Positions 25,020-46,179 are shown, counted from the stretch's first letter. The stretch: 64,000 nt of DNA from Pelomonas caseinilytica (GCF_021353235.1 NZ_JAJTWT010000018.1:1-64000), one strand, 5' to 3'. The notes: generated from the letters alone by a model not told the origin. Made by a program: numbers and translations.

Positions 25020-25165
25020 GGAATGTTCCTCGTTATGGCCGATGAAATCGTGGGCAGGCGGTGGCTGCTTTCGCTTCAGTTGCATACCACCTTCAGTCCG
25101 GTGCGCGGAGCGGAGCCTTCTCGGTGCTTCCGCGTCCAGTGCCATGCCACTTTAACGATTGATAA

Positions 25166-25182
25166 AGCCACTTTGCTACCAG
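25166..25182 (-). promoter_or_regulatory. Predicted GntR operator, copy D (weaker)
   Basis: Minus strand CTGGTAGCAAAGTGGCT: keeps TGGT, A9, A11 and TGG with the same 11-bp half-site spacing as the other copies. It lies 147 bp upstream of the receptor start. Confidence 0.45.
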
Positions 25183-25270
25183 TTTCGAACGAGGGGTTTC
25201 CCCAGTGTCCTCAGGGAGTGGCTCGGTTCGGGGCTTCCTCTTCTGTGGAGCTGACGTTTGCGGCCGTAAA

Positions 25271-25287
25271 TTGGTATTAGATTGGTT
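25271..25287 (+). promoter_or_regulatory. Predicted GntR operator, copy C
   Basis: TTGGTATTAGATTGGTT, 15 of 17 bases identical to copy B in front of the kinase-gntR-nagA operon 13 kb away. Unlike its flanks it is AT-rich. It lies 252 bp upstream of the TonB receptor. Confidence 0.65.
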
Positions 25288-25427
25288 TTGTGGCCTGTTG
25301 TGCCGTAGCGACGCCGGGGTTCTCGGGGTGTGTGCGGCGCGGCGGCGGGCGCTGGTGTCGCAGTGGTCGCTGCGGATGGCCGCATCGGCTGGGCGGCGAG
25401 TGGCCGGCCGAAAGTGCAGGGGCTCTG

Positions 25428-25455
25428 TTGCGCAGCGCAAGCCCTGTGCTATAGT
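25428..25455 (+). promoter_or_regulatory. Promoter of the tRNA-tuf-secE cluster
   Basis: TTGCGC (25428-25433), 16 bp, TATAGT (25450-25455), 15 bp before tRNA-Tyr. A GC-rich discriminator (TGCGGGC) follows the -10, as expected for a stringently controlled stable RNA promoter. Confidence 0.75.
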
Positions 25456-25470
25456 TGCGGGCTTGCCTCA

Positions 25471-25555
25471 GGAGGGGTGGCCGAGTGGTTAAAGGCAGCA
25501 GACTGTAAATCTGCCCGCATTGCGTACGCTGGTTCGAATCCAGCCTCCTCCACCA
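25471..25555 (+). tRNA. tRNA-Tyr (anticodon GTA)
   Basis: 85 nt including encoded CCA. Class II tRNA with a long variable arm; acceptor GGAGGGG pairs with CTCCTCC. The anticodon loop CTGTAAA gives GTA. T-loop GGTTCGAATCC is normal. Confidence 0.96.
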
Positions 25556-25605
25556 AGACCTGCAGCGTGCTGGGGTCGAGGAAGGGCAGTTGCAAGGCTC
25601 CCAGG

Positions 25606-25679
25606 GCGGGAGTAGTTCAATGGTAGAACCTTAGCCTTCCAAGCTAATGACACGGGTTCGATTCCCGTTTCCCGCTCCA
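25606..25679 (+). tRNA. tRNA-Gly (anticodon TCC)
   Basis: 74 nt with encoded CCA. Acceptor GCGGGAG pairs with TTCCCGC (one G-T), discriminator T. Anticodon TCC lies in CTTCCAA; T-arm GGGTTCGATTCCC. Confidence 0.96.
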
Positions 25680-25753
25680 CCGGCGAGCGGCTTGGTCGGC
25701 CAGCGTCGATACCGGTTTGCCAGCCAGTCCTCTGGCGTCAAACCCGTGCCGAT

Positions 25754-25828
<75 letters not shown>

Positions 25829-25877
25829 CACCTTTCTTTTTCTACTCGTCTCAACGGGTTCGCCTCAGGAGCGCAAG

Positions 25878-27068
<1,191 letters not shown>

Positions 27069-27082
27069 GTTGTAAAGGCCGC

Positions 27083-27158
27083 AGGGGCATAGCTCAATTG
27101 GCAGAGCGTCGGTCTCCAAAACCGAAGGTTGGGGGTTCGAGACCCTCTGCCCCTGCCA
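27083..27158 (+). tRNA. tRNA-Trp (anticodon CCA)
   Basis: 76 nt with encoded CCA. Acceptor AGGGGCA pairs with TGCCCCT, discriminator G. Anticodon CCA in CTCCAAA. Its placement just ahead of secE is typical of proteobacteria. Confidence 0.96.
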
Positions 27159-27202
27159 ACAGTCGCTGATCACGACGGTTGGTTTCCCGGCAACAAGGCA
27201 TC

Positions 27203-27229
27203 GGCCCGCGAGAGTGATCTCGGCGGGCC
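27203..27229 (+). terminator. Hairpin between tRNA-Trp and secE (attenuator or processing site)
   Basis: GGCCCGC-GAGA / TCTCGGCGGGCC form an 11-bp stem with one unpaired base and a 4-nt loop, followed by TTGCTGCTG, a poor T run. It lies 45 bp after the tRNA and 84 bp before secE. It more likely tunes read-through or marks RNA processing than stops all transcription. Confidence 0.45.
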
Positions 27230-27312
27230 TTGCTGCTGATGGCGACAGCCGCCGCAGCGTTTGAAAAAGCCGTCAAGGACGCAGGTCCGGCGCGGCACGT
27301 GAAAGACAAGAG

Positions 27313-27699
27313 ATGGCGAATCCCCCCCAAGTCGAGACCGTGACCAGCGGCGCCGACAAGGCCAAGCTGGCCGTCGCGGTGCTGTTGCTGATCGGCGCGC
27401 TGGCGGCCTATTACGGCCTGGCCAAGCAAGGCGCGTTGGCCCAGTGGGCCTCGCTGCTGGTGCTGCTGGCGGCCGGCGTGGCGGCTTTCTTCACCTCCGA
27501 GCACGGCAGGGCCCTCATCGCCTACGGCCGCGACTCGTCGCGCGAGGTCAAGAAGGTCGTCTGGCCGACTCGCAAGGAGGCCACCCAGATGACGGGTTAT
27601 GTGTTCGCCTTCGTCGTCGTGATGGCGCTCTTCCTGTGGCTGACCGACAAGACGCTGGAATGGGTCCTGTACGACCTGATCCTGGGCTGGAAGCGCTGA
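27313..27699 (+). CDS. secE: Preprotein translocase subunit SecE
   Basis: A 128-residue inner-membrane protein of the SecYEG translocon. Three hydrophobic helices are visible (residues ~16-34, 39-57 and ~95-115), the three-helix form found in proteobacteria. The conserved cytoplasmic motif YGRDSSREVKKVVWPTRKEA lies before the last helix and clamps SecY. It precedes nusG by 15 bp, the standard secE-nusG pair. Confidence 0.95.
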   Translation: MANPPQVETVTSGADKAKLAVAVLLLIGALAAYYGLAKQGALAQWASLLVLLAAGVAAFFTSEHGRALIAYGRDSSREVKKVVWPTRKEATQMTGYVFAFVVVMALFLWLTDKTLEWVLYDLILGWKR

Positions 27700-27714
27700 T
27701 CGCAAGGAATTTCG

Positions 27715-28290
27715 ATGTCTGAAGAACAAGTCGTCACGCCCGAGGCTTCGGCTGGCCTGCCCAAGCGCTGGTACGTCGTCCATGCCTATTCGGGCATGGA
27801 GAAGGCCGTCGAGCGCAATCTGCGCGAGCGCATCGATCGCGCCGGCATGCAGGACAAGTTCGGCCGCATCCTGGTGCCGACGGAAGAAGTCGTCGAGCTG
27901 AAGAACGGCAAGAAGGCCGTCACCGAGCGCCGTTTCTTCCCCGGCTATGTGCTGGTCGAAATGTTCATGGACGACGAGTCATGGCACCTGGTGAAGCACA
28001 CTTCCAAGGTGACGGGCTTCGTCGGCGGCGCCAAGAACCGTCCTGCTCCGATCTCGGAAGCCGAGGTCATGAAGATCGTCAACCAGATGCAGGAAGGCGT
28101 GGAAAAGCCTCGCCCGAAGGTCGAGTGGACGGTCGGCGAGATCGTCCGCGTGAAGGAAGGCCCCTTCACCGACTTCAACGGCTCGGTCGAGGAAGTCAAC
28201 TACGACAAGTCCAAGGTCCGGGTGTCCGTCACGATCTTTGGCCGTGCCACGCCAGTCGAGCTGGACTTCGCGCAGGTCGAGAAGGTTTGA
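27715..28290 (+). CDS. nusG: Transcription termination/antitermination factor NusG
   Basis: A 191-residue protein. The NGN domain begins [19 protein letters not shown] and contains [12 protein letters not shown]; the C-terminal KOW domain has [22 protein letters not shown]. NusG binds RNA polymerase, links it to the ribosome or Rho and takes part in rRNA antitermination. It is slightly longer than the E. coli protein (181) because of an acidic N-terminal tail. It follows secE closely. Confidence 0.97.
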   Translation: MSEEQVVTPEASAGLPKRWYVVHAYSGMEKAVERNLRERIDRAGMQDKFGRILVPTEEVVELKNGKKAVTERRFFPGYVLVEMFMDDESWHLVKHTSKVTGFVGGAKNRPAPISEAEVMKIVNQMQEGVEKPRPKVEWTVGEIVRVKEGPFTDFNGSVEEVNYDKSKVRVSVTIFGRATPVELDFAQVEKV

Positions 28291-28331
28291 CGAAGCAGCC
28301 GCTTCGTTAAACCCCGCAGCGGGGCCTAAGG
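28291..28331 (+). terminator. Paired GC hairpins after nusG
   Basis: CGAAGC-AGCC-GCTTCG and CCCCGC-AGCGGGG follow the nusG stop in tandem. There is no T run, so termination is uncertain. They begin the 214-bp leader of the L11-L1 operon, where L1-mediated translational control is expected, though I could not identify the L1 site. Confidence 0.35.
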
Positions 28332-28504
28332 CAAGGTTGGCGGCTAGAATGCTGGGTTCGGTCGGCGTCCCCTAAAACGTCGACCCGTGACCAGTCTGCA
28401 ACGAGAGGCGGACAAGAGGAGCAAAGGTAAGGGCCTGGCCCGAGTCCGATGCGTTAGCACTCAGGCGATCCCGCAGGCCGCGGGCTCGCTGGATTGGAGA
28501 AAAC

Positions 28505-28942
28505 ATGGCCAAGAAGATTGTCGGCTTCATCAAGCTGCAAATTCCGGCCGGCAAGGCAAATCCTTCGCCGCCGGTGGGTCCCGCGCTGGGTCAGCGTGGC
28601 CTGAACATCATGGAGTTCTGCAAGGCGTTCAACGCCCAGACGTCCGGCGCCGGCTTCGAGCCCGGCATGAAGCTGCCGGTGGTCATCACCGCCTTCGCCG
28701 ACAAGAGCTTCACCTTCGTGATCAAGTCGCCCCCGGCGACCGTGCTGATCAAGAAGGCCGCCAAGATCGAGAAGGGCTCGCAGCGTCCCCACCTGGACAA
28801 GGTCGGCAAGCTGACCCGCGCCCAGCTCGAAGAGATCGCCAAGATCAAGACCAAGGACCTGACGGCCGCCAACCTGGACGCCGCGGTCAAGACCATCGCC
28901 GGCTCCGCCCGCTCGATGGGCATCATCGTGGAGGGTGTCTGA
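28505..28942 (+). CDS. rplK: 50S ribosomal protein L11
   Basis: A 145-residue protein of the GTPase-associated centre that binds 23S rRNA near helices 43-44. It opens [20 protein letters not shown] with the proline-rich linker [11 protein letters not shown], and its C-terminal RNA-binding domain ends [11 protein letters not shown]. The length matches the family. It follows a 214-bp leader and is 1 bp from rplA, so the two are translated together. Confidence 0.97.
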   Translation: MAKKIVGFIKLQIPAGKANPSPPVGPALGQRGLNIMEFCKAFNAQTSGAGFEPGMKLPVVITAFADKSFTFVIKSPPATVLIKKAAKIEKGSQRPHLDKVGKLTRAQLEEIAKIKTKDLTAANLDAAVKTIAGSARSMGIIVEGV

Positions 28943-28943
28943 C

Positions 28944-29654
28944 ATGGCCAAGCTCACCAAGAAGCAAAAGGCGCTGGCTGGCAAGGTCGAGTCGACCAAG
29001 CTCTACGCGCTGTCGGAAGCCCTGGATCTCGTCAAGAGCCTGGCGACCGCCAAGTTCGATGAGTCCATCGACGTCGCCGTGCAACTCGGCATCGATGCCA
29101 AGAAGTCGGACCAGGTCGTCCGTGGCGCTGTCGTGATGCCCAACGGCACCGGCAAGACCAAGCGCGTCGCCGTCTTCGCCCAGGGCGCCAAGGCTGAAGA
29201 AGCCAAGGCCGCCGGTGCCGACGTCGTCGGCATGGAAGACCTGGCCGAGCGCGTCAAGGCGGGCGACATGCCCTTCGACGTGGTCATCGCTTCCCCCGAC
29301 ACGATGCGTGTCGTCGGTACGCTGGGTCAGATCCTCGGCCCGCGCGGCCTGATGCCGAACCCCAAGGTCGGCACCGTGACCCCCGACGTCGCCACCGCCG
29401 TCAAGAACGCCAAGGCTGGCCAGGTCCAGTTCCGCGTCGACAAGGCCGGCATCATCCACGGCACCATCGGCCGTCGCTCGTTCGACACCGACAAGCTGGA
29501 AGGCAACCTGCGCGCGCTGATCGAGGCCCTGAACAAGGCCAAGCCGGCGTCCAGCAAGGGCATCTACCTGCGCAAGGTCGCCGTGTCCTCGACCATGGGT
29601 GTTGGCGCCCGCGTCGAAATCGCGTCGATCAACGCGCAATCCGCCGCGGCTTGA
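28944..29654 (+). CDS. rplA: 50S ribosomal protein L1
   Basis: A 236-residue L1 stalk protein. The start [16 protein letters not shown] is chosen at ATG 28944, 1 bp after the rplK stop, over an in-frame ATG 9 bp upstream that overlaps rplK. Landmarks are [40 protein letters not shown]-type sequence (here [13 protein letters not shown]) and a C-terminal [16 protein letters not shown]1 also represses its own operon by binding the mRNA. Confidence 0.97.
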   Translation: MAKLTKKQKALAGKVESTKLYALSEALDLVKSLATAKFDESIDVAVQLGIDAKKSDQVVRGAVVMPNGTGKTKRVAVFAQGAKAEEAKAAGADVVGMEDLAERVKAGDMPFDVVIASPDTMRVVGTLGQILGPRGLMPNPKVGTVTPDVATAVKNAKAGQVQFRVDKAGIIHGTIGRRSFDTDKLEGNLRALIEALNKAKPASSKGIYLRKVAVSSTMGVGARVEIASINAQSAAA

Positions 29655-29667
29655 ACGGCAGCCAGGC

Positions 29668-29900
29668 CGCAAGGCCTGGGGTACTGAATCTGCCCGGGGC
29701 GAGTCTGGCTCCGGACAACAAGATTGGTGGGGCGCCGACCGGGCAACCGGGCGGCGCGTCATCCAAGACCGCTGGTGGAGACCCCTTAAATCCTGGTGCA
29801 AGCCGGGAACCAGCGCAGATGGCGGTCCCGCTGAAGGGTTTTCTGCTCCGAGTGATCGGGGTGAGTTCCTGACAGATGGTCGCTGAATCCCTGGCGCTCC
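29668..29900 (+). ncRNA. Ribosomal protein L10 leader RNA (autoregulatory 5' leader of rplJL)
   Basis: The 286-bp gap ahead of rplJ carries the AAGACCGCTGGTG element typical of L10 leader RNAs, flanked by GC-rich pairing segments. In other bacteria the L10-L12 complex binds such a leader and blocks translation of rplJ. The boundaries are estimates; I did not fold the sequence. Confidence 0.6.
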
Positions 29901-29940
29901 AAGGCTGCAAGGCCTGAAGAGCAAATGTGAGGAGTAGACC

Positions 29941-30468
29941 TTGAGTCTCAATCGCAACGAGAAAGCAGCCGTCGTGACCGACGTGGCAGCGCAAGCCGCC
30001 AAGTCGCAAACGCTTGCGCTGGCCGAGTACCGTGGCCTCACCGTGGAAGCCTTGAACAAGCTGCGCGTCGACGCGCGGTCCAAGGGTGTCTATCTTCACG
30101 TGCTGAAGAACACCCTGGCCCGTCGCGCCGTCGCCGGCACCCCGTTCGAAGCTGCTGCGGAGAGCATGGTCGGCCCGCTGATCTACGGCTTTTCGGAAGA
30201 CGCTGTCGCTGCGGCCAAAGTCATCGCTGACTTCGCCAAGACCAACGACAAACTCGTCATCAAGGGCGGTGCCTACGGCGGCAAGGCTCTGGACGTCAAC
30301 GGCGTGAAGGCGCTGGCGGCTGTCCCGAGCAAGGAAGTGCTGCTGTCGCAAATCGCCGGCCTGCTCAAGTCGCCGGTGCAGCGCACCGCGGCCGTGCTGG
30401 CTGCCCTGGCCCAACAGCGTGGTGGTGGCGCCGAAGCCGCTCCCGCCGCTGAAGCAGCCGCGGCCTGA
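29941..30468 (+). CDS. rplJ: 50S ribosomal protein L10
   Basis: A 175-residue stalk base protein. It begins with TTG ([14 protein letters not shown] follows); no ATG lies nearby in frame and GAGGAG is correctly spaced upstream, so the rare start is supported. RNA-binding region: [18 protein letters not shown] and [13 protein letters not shown]. The C-terminal helix binds L7/L12 dimers and ends in an Ala-rich tail. A weak start fits a gene under leader-mediated translational control. Confidence 0.95.
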   Translation: MSLNRNEKAAVVTDVAAQAAKSQTLALAEYRGLTVEALNKLRVDARSKGVYLHVLKNTLARRAVAGTPFEAAAESMVGPLIYGFSEDAVAAAKVIADFAKTNDKLVIKGGAYGGKALDVNGVKALAAVPSKEVLLSQIAGLLKSPVQRTAAVLAALAQQRGGGAEAAPAAEAAAA

Positions 30469-30519
30469 TCGACGAATCACGCGTTATTCGCAAACACACT
30501 CTGTATTTAGGAATTCATC

Positions 30520-30900
30520 ATGGCATTCGATAAAGACGCTTTCCTGACCGCCCTGGACAGCATGACCGTCCTGGAACTCAACGACCTGGTCAAGGCGATT
30601 GAAGAGAAGTTCGGCGTGTCCGCCGCTTCGATGGCCGCTCCGGCCGCCGGTGGCGCTGCTGGCGGCGCCGCTGCCGCCGCTGAAGAGAAGACCGAGTTCA
30701 ACGTCGTCCTGACCGACGCCGGCGCCAACAAGGTGTCCGTCATCAAGGCCGTCCGCGAAATCACCGGCCTGGGCCTGAAGGAAGCCAAGGACCTGGTCGA
30801 CGGCGCTCCGAAGCCCGTCAAGGAAGGCATTGCCAAGGCCGACGCCGAAGCCGCTCTGAAGAAGCTGGTCGACGCCGGCGCCAAGGCCGAACTCAAGTAA
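30520..30900 (+). CDS. rplL: 50S ribosomal protein L7/L12
   Basis: A 126-residue stalk protein. N-terminal dimer domain ([29 protein letters not shown]), an Ala/Gly-rich hinge, and the C-terminal factor-binding domain ([12 protein letters not shown], then [17 protein letters not shown]). It follows rplJ by 51 bp and is normally made in multiple copies per ribosome. The gene is acidic and in typical codon use for highly expressed genes. Confidence 0.98.
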   Translation: MAFDKDAFLTALDSMTVLELNDLVKAIEEKFGVSAASMAAPAAGGAAGGAAAAAEEKTEFNVVLTDAGANKVSVIKAVREITGLGLKEAKDLVDGAPKPVKEGIAKADAEAALKKLVDAGAKAELK

Positions 30901-31334
30901 TTCGATCGGCGCTCGGCTACTGCGCCGGCCGGTCTCGGGCCTTCGATGCTCACCGCACGTCAGTGCGGTTCCGCGTCTCAAGCCCGACCTCGACCGGCTC
31001 GCTACGCCGCTCGCCGACCGAATCTCGTGCTTCGGCCGAGGTTCAAGAAAGGGGTTGCCTCAGGGCTTCCCCTTTTTCGTCTTTGCGGGTTAATCCCCGT
31101 TGAGAACAGCTGAAAGCGTTGCGCAGCGTATGATGCGCAGTTCTTTCACGTGTTCTCTGATCCGACTGCAGAGAGCCAGTTTGGTCGGACTTTGGTGCAA
31201 TGCCAGAGTTGTCCGCCAGCGGTTGGTAGTGGCCAACCACCAAGCGAGGCAGCCGCCTGTTCTGGGCGGATGAGCCAGCCAGTCGCCGACGCGGTGCGTC
31301 CCACGGCCGGGGATGCACTCGATACGGAGTGTTT
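30901..31334. other. Long rplL-rpoB spacer
   Basis: A 434-bp gap with no credible gene. It holds several GC inverted repeats (for example CCGCAC-GTCA-GTGCGG near 30951), the terminator at 31048-31077, then ~250 bp leading to rpoB. A TATGAT near 31129 could be a -10, but no good -35 is spaced correctly. Confidence 0.6.
31048..31077 (+). terminator. Intrinsic terminator/attenuator between rplL and rpoB
   Basis: AAAGGGG (31048-31054) pairs with CCCCTTT (31069-31075) with inner GC pairs and a T run (CTTTTTCG). Partial termination here would lower rpoBC relative to L7/L12, as in the E. coli rplL-rpoB attenuator. Confidence 0.75.
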
Positions 31335-35456
<4,122 letters not shown>

Positions 35457-35467
35457 GGAGCAGATGC

Positions 35468-39685
<4,218 letters not shown>

Positions 39686-39707
39686 GCCGCGAGGGTCTGC
39701 CCTCCCG

Positions 39708-39741
39708 AAGCCGCCCCGGTTCAGGCCGCGGGCGGCTTTTT
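39708..39741 (+). terminator. Intrinsic terminator of rpoBC
   Basis: AAGCCGCCC (39708-39716) pairs with GGGCGGCTT (39730-39738), followed by TTTTT. It lies 22 bp after rpoC and abuts the stop of the convergent PIN gene. Confidence 0.85.
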
Positions 39742-40202
39742 CATTCCGGCGTCCAGAGTTCGGGCTTCTGAATGAGCAGGCCGCGCGGGCCCGCGCGTCG
39801 AGCCAGGGCCAGCAGCGCCTTGTCGCGGGACACCAGCCAGCGGGCGCCCAGGGCCAGAGCCAGGTCGATGAACTTCTGGTCGTCCGGGTCGCGGCAGACG
39901 AGGCGGGGCGAGGGCTCGGCGGCGGGAACGGCCTCGGCGTGCCGGTCGAAGTGGGCCTCGATGCGGGTAAGGTCGGGCCGATAGCGTGCCGCGACGCCTC
40001 GGCCCAGCACGTGGCGGATCTCGTCGCGCATGGCCGGCGCCACCAGCCAGCGCACGGTGCCTGAGGTCAGCGCAGTCGCCAGCCGCTGTACGCGCGGATC
40101 GTCGAAGACCAGCCAGTCCATGACGACCTGGGTATCGACCACGATGCCCGGCCGGAGTTCGGCAGCGGCCGGCAGGGCGGAGGAGGGCGGTCGCAGGTCC
40201 AT
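39741..40202 (-). CDS. PIN-domain protein, putative toxin-type ribonuclease (COG1569-like)
   Basis: A 153-residue PIN domain. Acidic metal-binding residues are visible: GIVVDTQVVMDWL (first Asp), RLVCRDPDDQKFIDLALALGA (central acidic cluster) and WLVSRDKALLALA (last Asp). Such nucleases are usually VapC-like toxins with an adjacent antitoxin, but no antitoxin gene is seen: it lies alone between the rpoC terminator and the rpsL promoter, on the opposite strand. ATG 40202 is used; GTG 40208 is also possible. A housekeeping or degenerate role is as likely as a toxin. Confidence 0.7.
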   Translation of the reverse strand: MDLRPPSSALPAAAELRPGIVVDTQVVMDWLVFDDPRVQRLATALTSGTVRWLVAPAMRDEIRHVLGRGVAARYRPDLTRIEAHFDRHAEAVPAAEPSPRLVCRDPDDQKFIDLALALGARWLVSRDKALLALARRAGPRGLLIQKPELWTPE

Positions 40203-40224
40203 CTGCACAGCTTAACCGCCGGCC

Positions 40225-40253
40225 TTGTGCCAAAAACCCCGACGGTCTACAAT
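40225..40253 (+). promoter_or_regulatory. Promoter of the str operon (rpsL-rpsG-fusA-tuf)
   Basis: TTGTGC (40225-40230), 17 bp, TACAAT (40248-40253): a good sigma70 match ~120 bp upstream of rpsL. Confidence 0.75.
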
Positions 40254-40373
40254 CGCCGGCTCTTCGCCTTTTGGGCGCGTTTTGCCATGGGCGCACGGAA
40301 GTGCCTCCACCCAGCTCGAACAGCGCCCCGGAGTTCCGAAGTTCACTGACTTCAAACGGGAACAAGTCGTTTT

Positions 40374-40748
40374 ATGCCAACCATCAATCAACTCGTGCGC
40401 CAAGGCCGTGAAGCCGAAGTCACGAAGTCCAAGTCGCCTGCGATGCAGAACTGCCCGCAGCGCCGCGGTGTCTGCACCCGCGTCTACACCACCACGCCGA
40501 AGAAGCCGAACTCCGCGCTGCGCAAGGTCGCCAAGGTGCGCCTGACCAACGGCTTCGAGGTCATCTCCTACATCGGCGGCGAAGGCCACAACCTGCAAGA
40601 GCACAGCGTCGTGCTGGTGCGCGGCGGCCGGGTGAAGGACCTGCCGGGTGTGCGCTACCACATCGTCCGTGGTTCGCTCGACCTGCAAGGCGTCAAGGAT
40701 CGCAAGCAGGCCCGTTCCAAGTACGGCGCCAAGCGTCCCAAGAAGTAA
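40374..40748 (+). CDS. rpsL: 30S ribosomal protein S12
   Basis: A 124-residue decoding-centre protein. The motif [19 protein letters not shown] carries the usual Lys associated with streptomycin sensitivity, and [19 protein letters not shown] holds the conserved Asp that is methylthiolated in many bacteria. It is first in the str operon, with a 157-bp spacer before rpsG that contains a GGCTGGCC/GGCCGACC-like hairpin. Confidence 0.98.
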   Translation: MPTINQLVRQGREAEVTKSKSPAMQNCPQRRGVCTRVYTTTPKKPNSALRKVAKVRLTNGFEVISYIGGEGHNLQEHSVVLVRGGRVKDLPGVRYHIVRGSLDLQGVKDRKQARSKYGAKRPKK

Positions 40749-40905
40749 ATCGTTTGTTCGGGCTGGCCGCTCAGGCCGACCCAACGTTGTTGCGGCTGCT
40801 GCCCAGGCAGTGAGCCGAGTAAGTGGACAGGCCCCAGAGGTCGGTGGTCGTCCAGCGGAGCCAGGCGAGACACGCCGCTCCAACTGAAGCAGAAGGAAGA
40901 ATCCC

Positions 40906-41376
40906 ATGCCACGTCGTCGCGAAGTACCCAAGCGCGAAATCCTGCCGGATCCCAAGTTCGGTTCCGTCGATCTGTCCAAGTTCATGAACGTCATCATGGA
41001 ATCGGGCAAGAAGGCCGTCGCCGAGCGCATCATCTACGGCGCCCTCGACCAGGTCGAGAAGAAGGCCGGCAAGGATCCGCTGGAAGTGTTCATGGTCGCC
41101 CTGAACAACGTGAAGCCCATGGTCGAAGTGAAGTCCCGCCGTGTCGGCGGTGCGAACTACCAAGTTCCCGTGGAAGTTCGTCCCGTCCGCCGGATGGCCC
41201 TCGCCATGCGCTGGTTGAAGGAATCGGCCCGCAAGCGCGGCGAGAAGTCGATGGCCCAGCGCCTGGCCAATGAGCTGCTGGAGGCCTCTGAAGGCCGCGG
41301 CGGCGCGATGAAGAAGCGTGACGAAGTCCACCGCATGGCCGAAGCCAACAAGGCCTTCTCGCACTTCCGCTTCTAA
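40906..41376 (+). CDS. rpsG: 30S ribosomal protein S7
   Basis: A 156-residue assembly protein of the 30S head. It begins [19 protein letters not shown] and contains [21 protein letters not shown] and [36 protein letters not shown] precedes the ATG. S7 autoregulates the str operon in E. coli through the rpsL-rpsG spacer; the long structured spacer here is compatible with that. Confidence 0.98.
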   Translation: MPRRREVPKREILPDPKFGSVDLSKFMNVIMESGKKAVAERIIYGALDQVEKKAGKDPLEVFMVALNNVKPMVEVKSRRVGGANYQVPVEVRPVRRMALAMRWLKESARKRGEKSMAQRLANELLEASEGRGGAMKKRDEVHRMAEANKAFSHFRF

Positions 41377-41445
41377 ATTCACTGTCTTTCAGCCGCCTCG
41401 GGTTTTTACCAACCCGCTGGCGGCTCCTGTCTTCTGGAGCAAACC

Positions 41446-43551
<2,106 letters not shown>

Positions 43552-43673
43552 TCGGCCGCTTCACCGAATCGTCTTCACGGCGGCCCACCCGCTTCGCCAG
43601 TCGGCGGGAATCACGGGCGCTGTGGAAACGCTAAACCAACAGACTGGCGGCATGCTCTTTTTGGAGATTTGAA

Positions 43674-44864
<1,191 letters not shown>

Positions 44865-44927
44865 TCACGCGTGACGTGCATCGGGCGGCCGCCGCCCGAT
44901 GCTCACCCCGCTCTTTAAGGAACCGTC

Positions 44928-45239
44928 ATGCAAAAGCAAAAGATCCGCATCCGCCTGAAGGCGTTCGATTACAAGCTGATCGACCAGTCGGCCCTCGAGA
45001 TCGTCGAGACCGCCAAGCGCACCGGCGCCATCGTCAAGGGGCCGGTGCCCCTGCCGACCCGCCTGGAGCGTTTCGACATCCTGCGCTCGCCGCACGTCAA
45101 CAAGACGAGCCGCGACCAGTTCGAGATCCGCACCCACCAGCGCCTGATGGACATCGTCGACCCGACCGACAAGACGGTCGACGCGCTGATGAAGCTCGAC
45201 CTGCCCGCCGGCGTCGACGTCGAGATCAAGCTGCAGTAA
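44928..45239 (+). CDS. rpsJ: 30S ribosomal protein S10
   Basis: A 103-residue protein ([42 protein letters not shown]). In addition to its 30S role it joins the NusB antitermination complex. It follows tuf by 63 bp and is cut off from rplC by a terminator and a new promoter, so here it is the tail of the str transcript rather than the head of the S10 operon. Confidence 0.98.
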   Translation: MQKQKIRIRLKAFDYKLIDQSALEIVETAKRTGAIVKGPVPLPTRLERFDILRSPHVNKTSRDQFEIRTHQRLMDIVDPTDKTVDALMKLDLPAGVDVEIKLQ

Positions 45240-45266
45240 CTTCGTGAGCCCGCGGGCTCGCGACAC

Positions 45267-45307
45267 CGAGGCCCCGTCCTGCCCATGCAGGCCGGGGCCT
45301 CGTCTTT
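45267..45307 (+). terminator. Intrinsic terminator after rpsJ
   Basis: CGAGGCCCCG (45267-45276) pairs perfectly with CGGGGCCTCG (45293-45302), with inner CCTGC/GCAGG pairs, followed by TCTTT. The short palindrome GAGCCCGCGGGCTC at 45246-45259 precedes it. Confidence 0.8.
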
Positions 45308-45327
45308 GGAGGGCTCCGGCATAACGC

Positions 45328-45357
45328 TTGCATTGGGGCTATCCCTCGAGCTATACT
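45328..45357 (+). promoter_or_regulatory. Promoter of rplC and the following ribosomal genes
   Basis: TTGCAT (45328-45333), 18 bp, TATACT (45352-45357). A ~140-nt leader then precedes rplC; in E. coli the S10 leader is the site of L4 control, so this leader may play that part. Confidence 0.7.
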
Positions 45358-45507
45358 CGCCAGCTTTCCCGGGTCGGCCATGCCTGCTCGGAATTCGCGC
45401 AGCGCCATCCAATCTGATTTGGTGGTGTTGCACAGTCAGCCCGGCCAATCGATGTCGGGTGTTCGCAATGGCTTTGATCGCGAGAGCGGTCGGGGCTGGA
45501 GAAAAAC

Positions 45508-46179
45508 ATGAGTCTGAGCAACCGTCTCGGTTTGCTGGGCCGCAAGGTGGGCATGATGCGCATCTTCACGGACGATGGCGATGCCATCCCCGTGACGGTG
45601 CTGGACGTGTCCAACAACCGCGTGACCCAGGTCAAGACCGAAGAGACCGACGGCTACAGCGCCATCCAGGTGGCGTTCGGTGCGCGCAAAGCTTCGCGCG
45701 TCACCAAGCCTGAAGCCGGCCACCTCGCCAAGGCGGGTGTCGAAGCCGGTGAAGTCCTCAAGGAATTCCGCGTCGCTGCTGACGTCGCCGCCCAGTACAA
45801 GGCTGGCGCGACCGTCCCGGTGACCCTGTTCGCCGCTGGCCAGCTGGTCGACGTGCAAGGCACGTCCATCGGCAAGGGCTTCGCAGGCACCATCAAGCGC
45901 CACAACTTCGGCTCGCAGCGCGCGTCGCACGGCAACAGCCGTTCGCACAACGTGCCGGGTTCGATCTCCATGGCGCAAGACCCGGGCCGCGTGTTCCCGG
46001 GCAAGAAGATGACCGGCCACATGGGCGACGAAACCGTCACGACCCAGAACCTCGACATCGTGCGCATTGACGAAGCTCGTCAACTGCTGCTGGTCCGTGG
46101 TGCGGTCCCGGGTTCCAAGAACGGCCACGTCGTCGTTCGCCCGGCCGTCAAGGTCAAGATCAAGAAGGGAGCCAACTGA
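45508..46179 (+). CDS. rplC: 50S ribosomal protein L3
   Basis: A 223-residue 23S-binding assembly initiator. It begins [20 protein letters not shown]; the central extension [13 protein letters not shown] and [20 protein letters not shown] reaches towards the peptidyl transferase centre and includes the Gln methylated by PrmB in relatives. Its stop overlaps the rplD start (TGATG). It is the first gene of the S10-type block here. Confidence 0.98.
   Translation: MSLSNRLGLLGRKVGMMRIFTDDGDAIPVTVLDVSNNRVTQVKTEETDGYSAIQVAFGARKASRVTKPEAGHLAKAGVEAGEVLKEFRVAADVAAQYKAGATVPVTLFAAGQLVDVQGTSIGKGFAGTIKRHNFGSQRASHGNSRSHNVPGSISMAQDPGRVFPGKKMTGHMGDETVTTQNLDIVRIDEARQLLLVRGAVPGSKNGHVVVRPAVKVKIKKGAN

Larger units (their letters stand above)
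25020..25427. promoter_or_regulatory. Non-coding control region between TonB receptor and tRNA-Tyr
   Basis: About 410 bp without a convincing gene. It contains the receptor leader, two TGGT-repeat operators (25166-25182 minus, 25271-25287 plus) and then GC-rich sequence leading to the tRNA promoter. Short frames here have no family features. I could not pick a clear -35/-10 pair for the receptor. Confidence 0.6.

Noticed and set aside
25020-25145. Longer N-terminus for the TonB receptor
   Set aside because: The 42 extra residues precede a proper signal peptide starting at 25019 with GAGGAAC upstream.
39741-40202. Toxin-antitoxin module
   Set aside because: No antitoxin frame is present next to the PIN gene, so only the nuclease domain is claimed.
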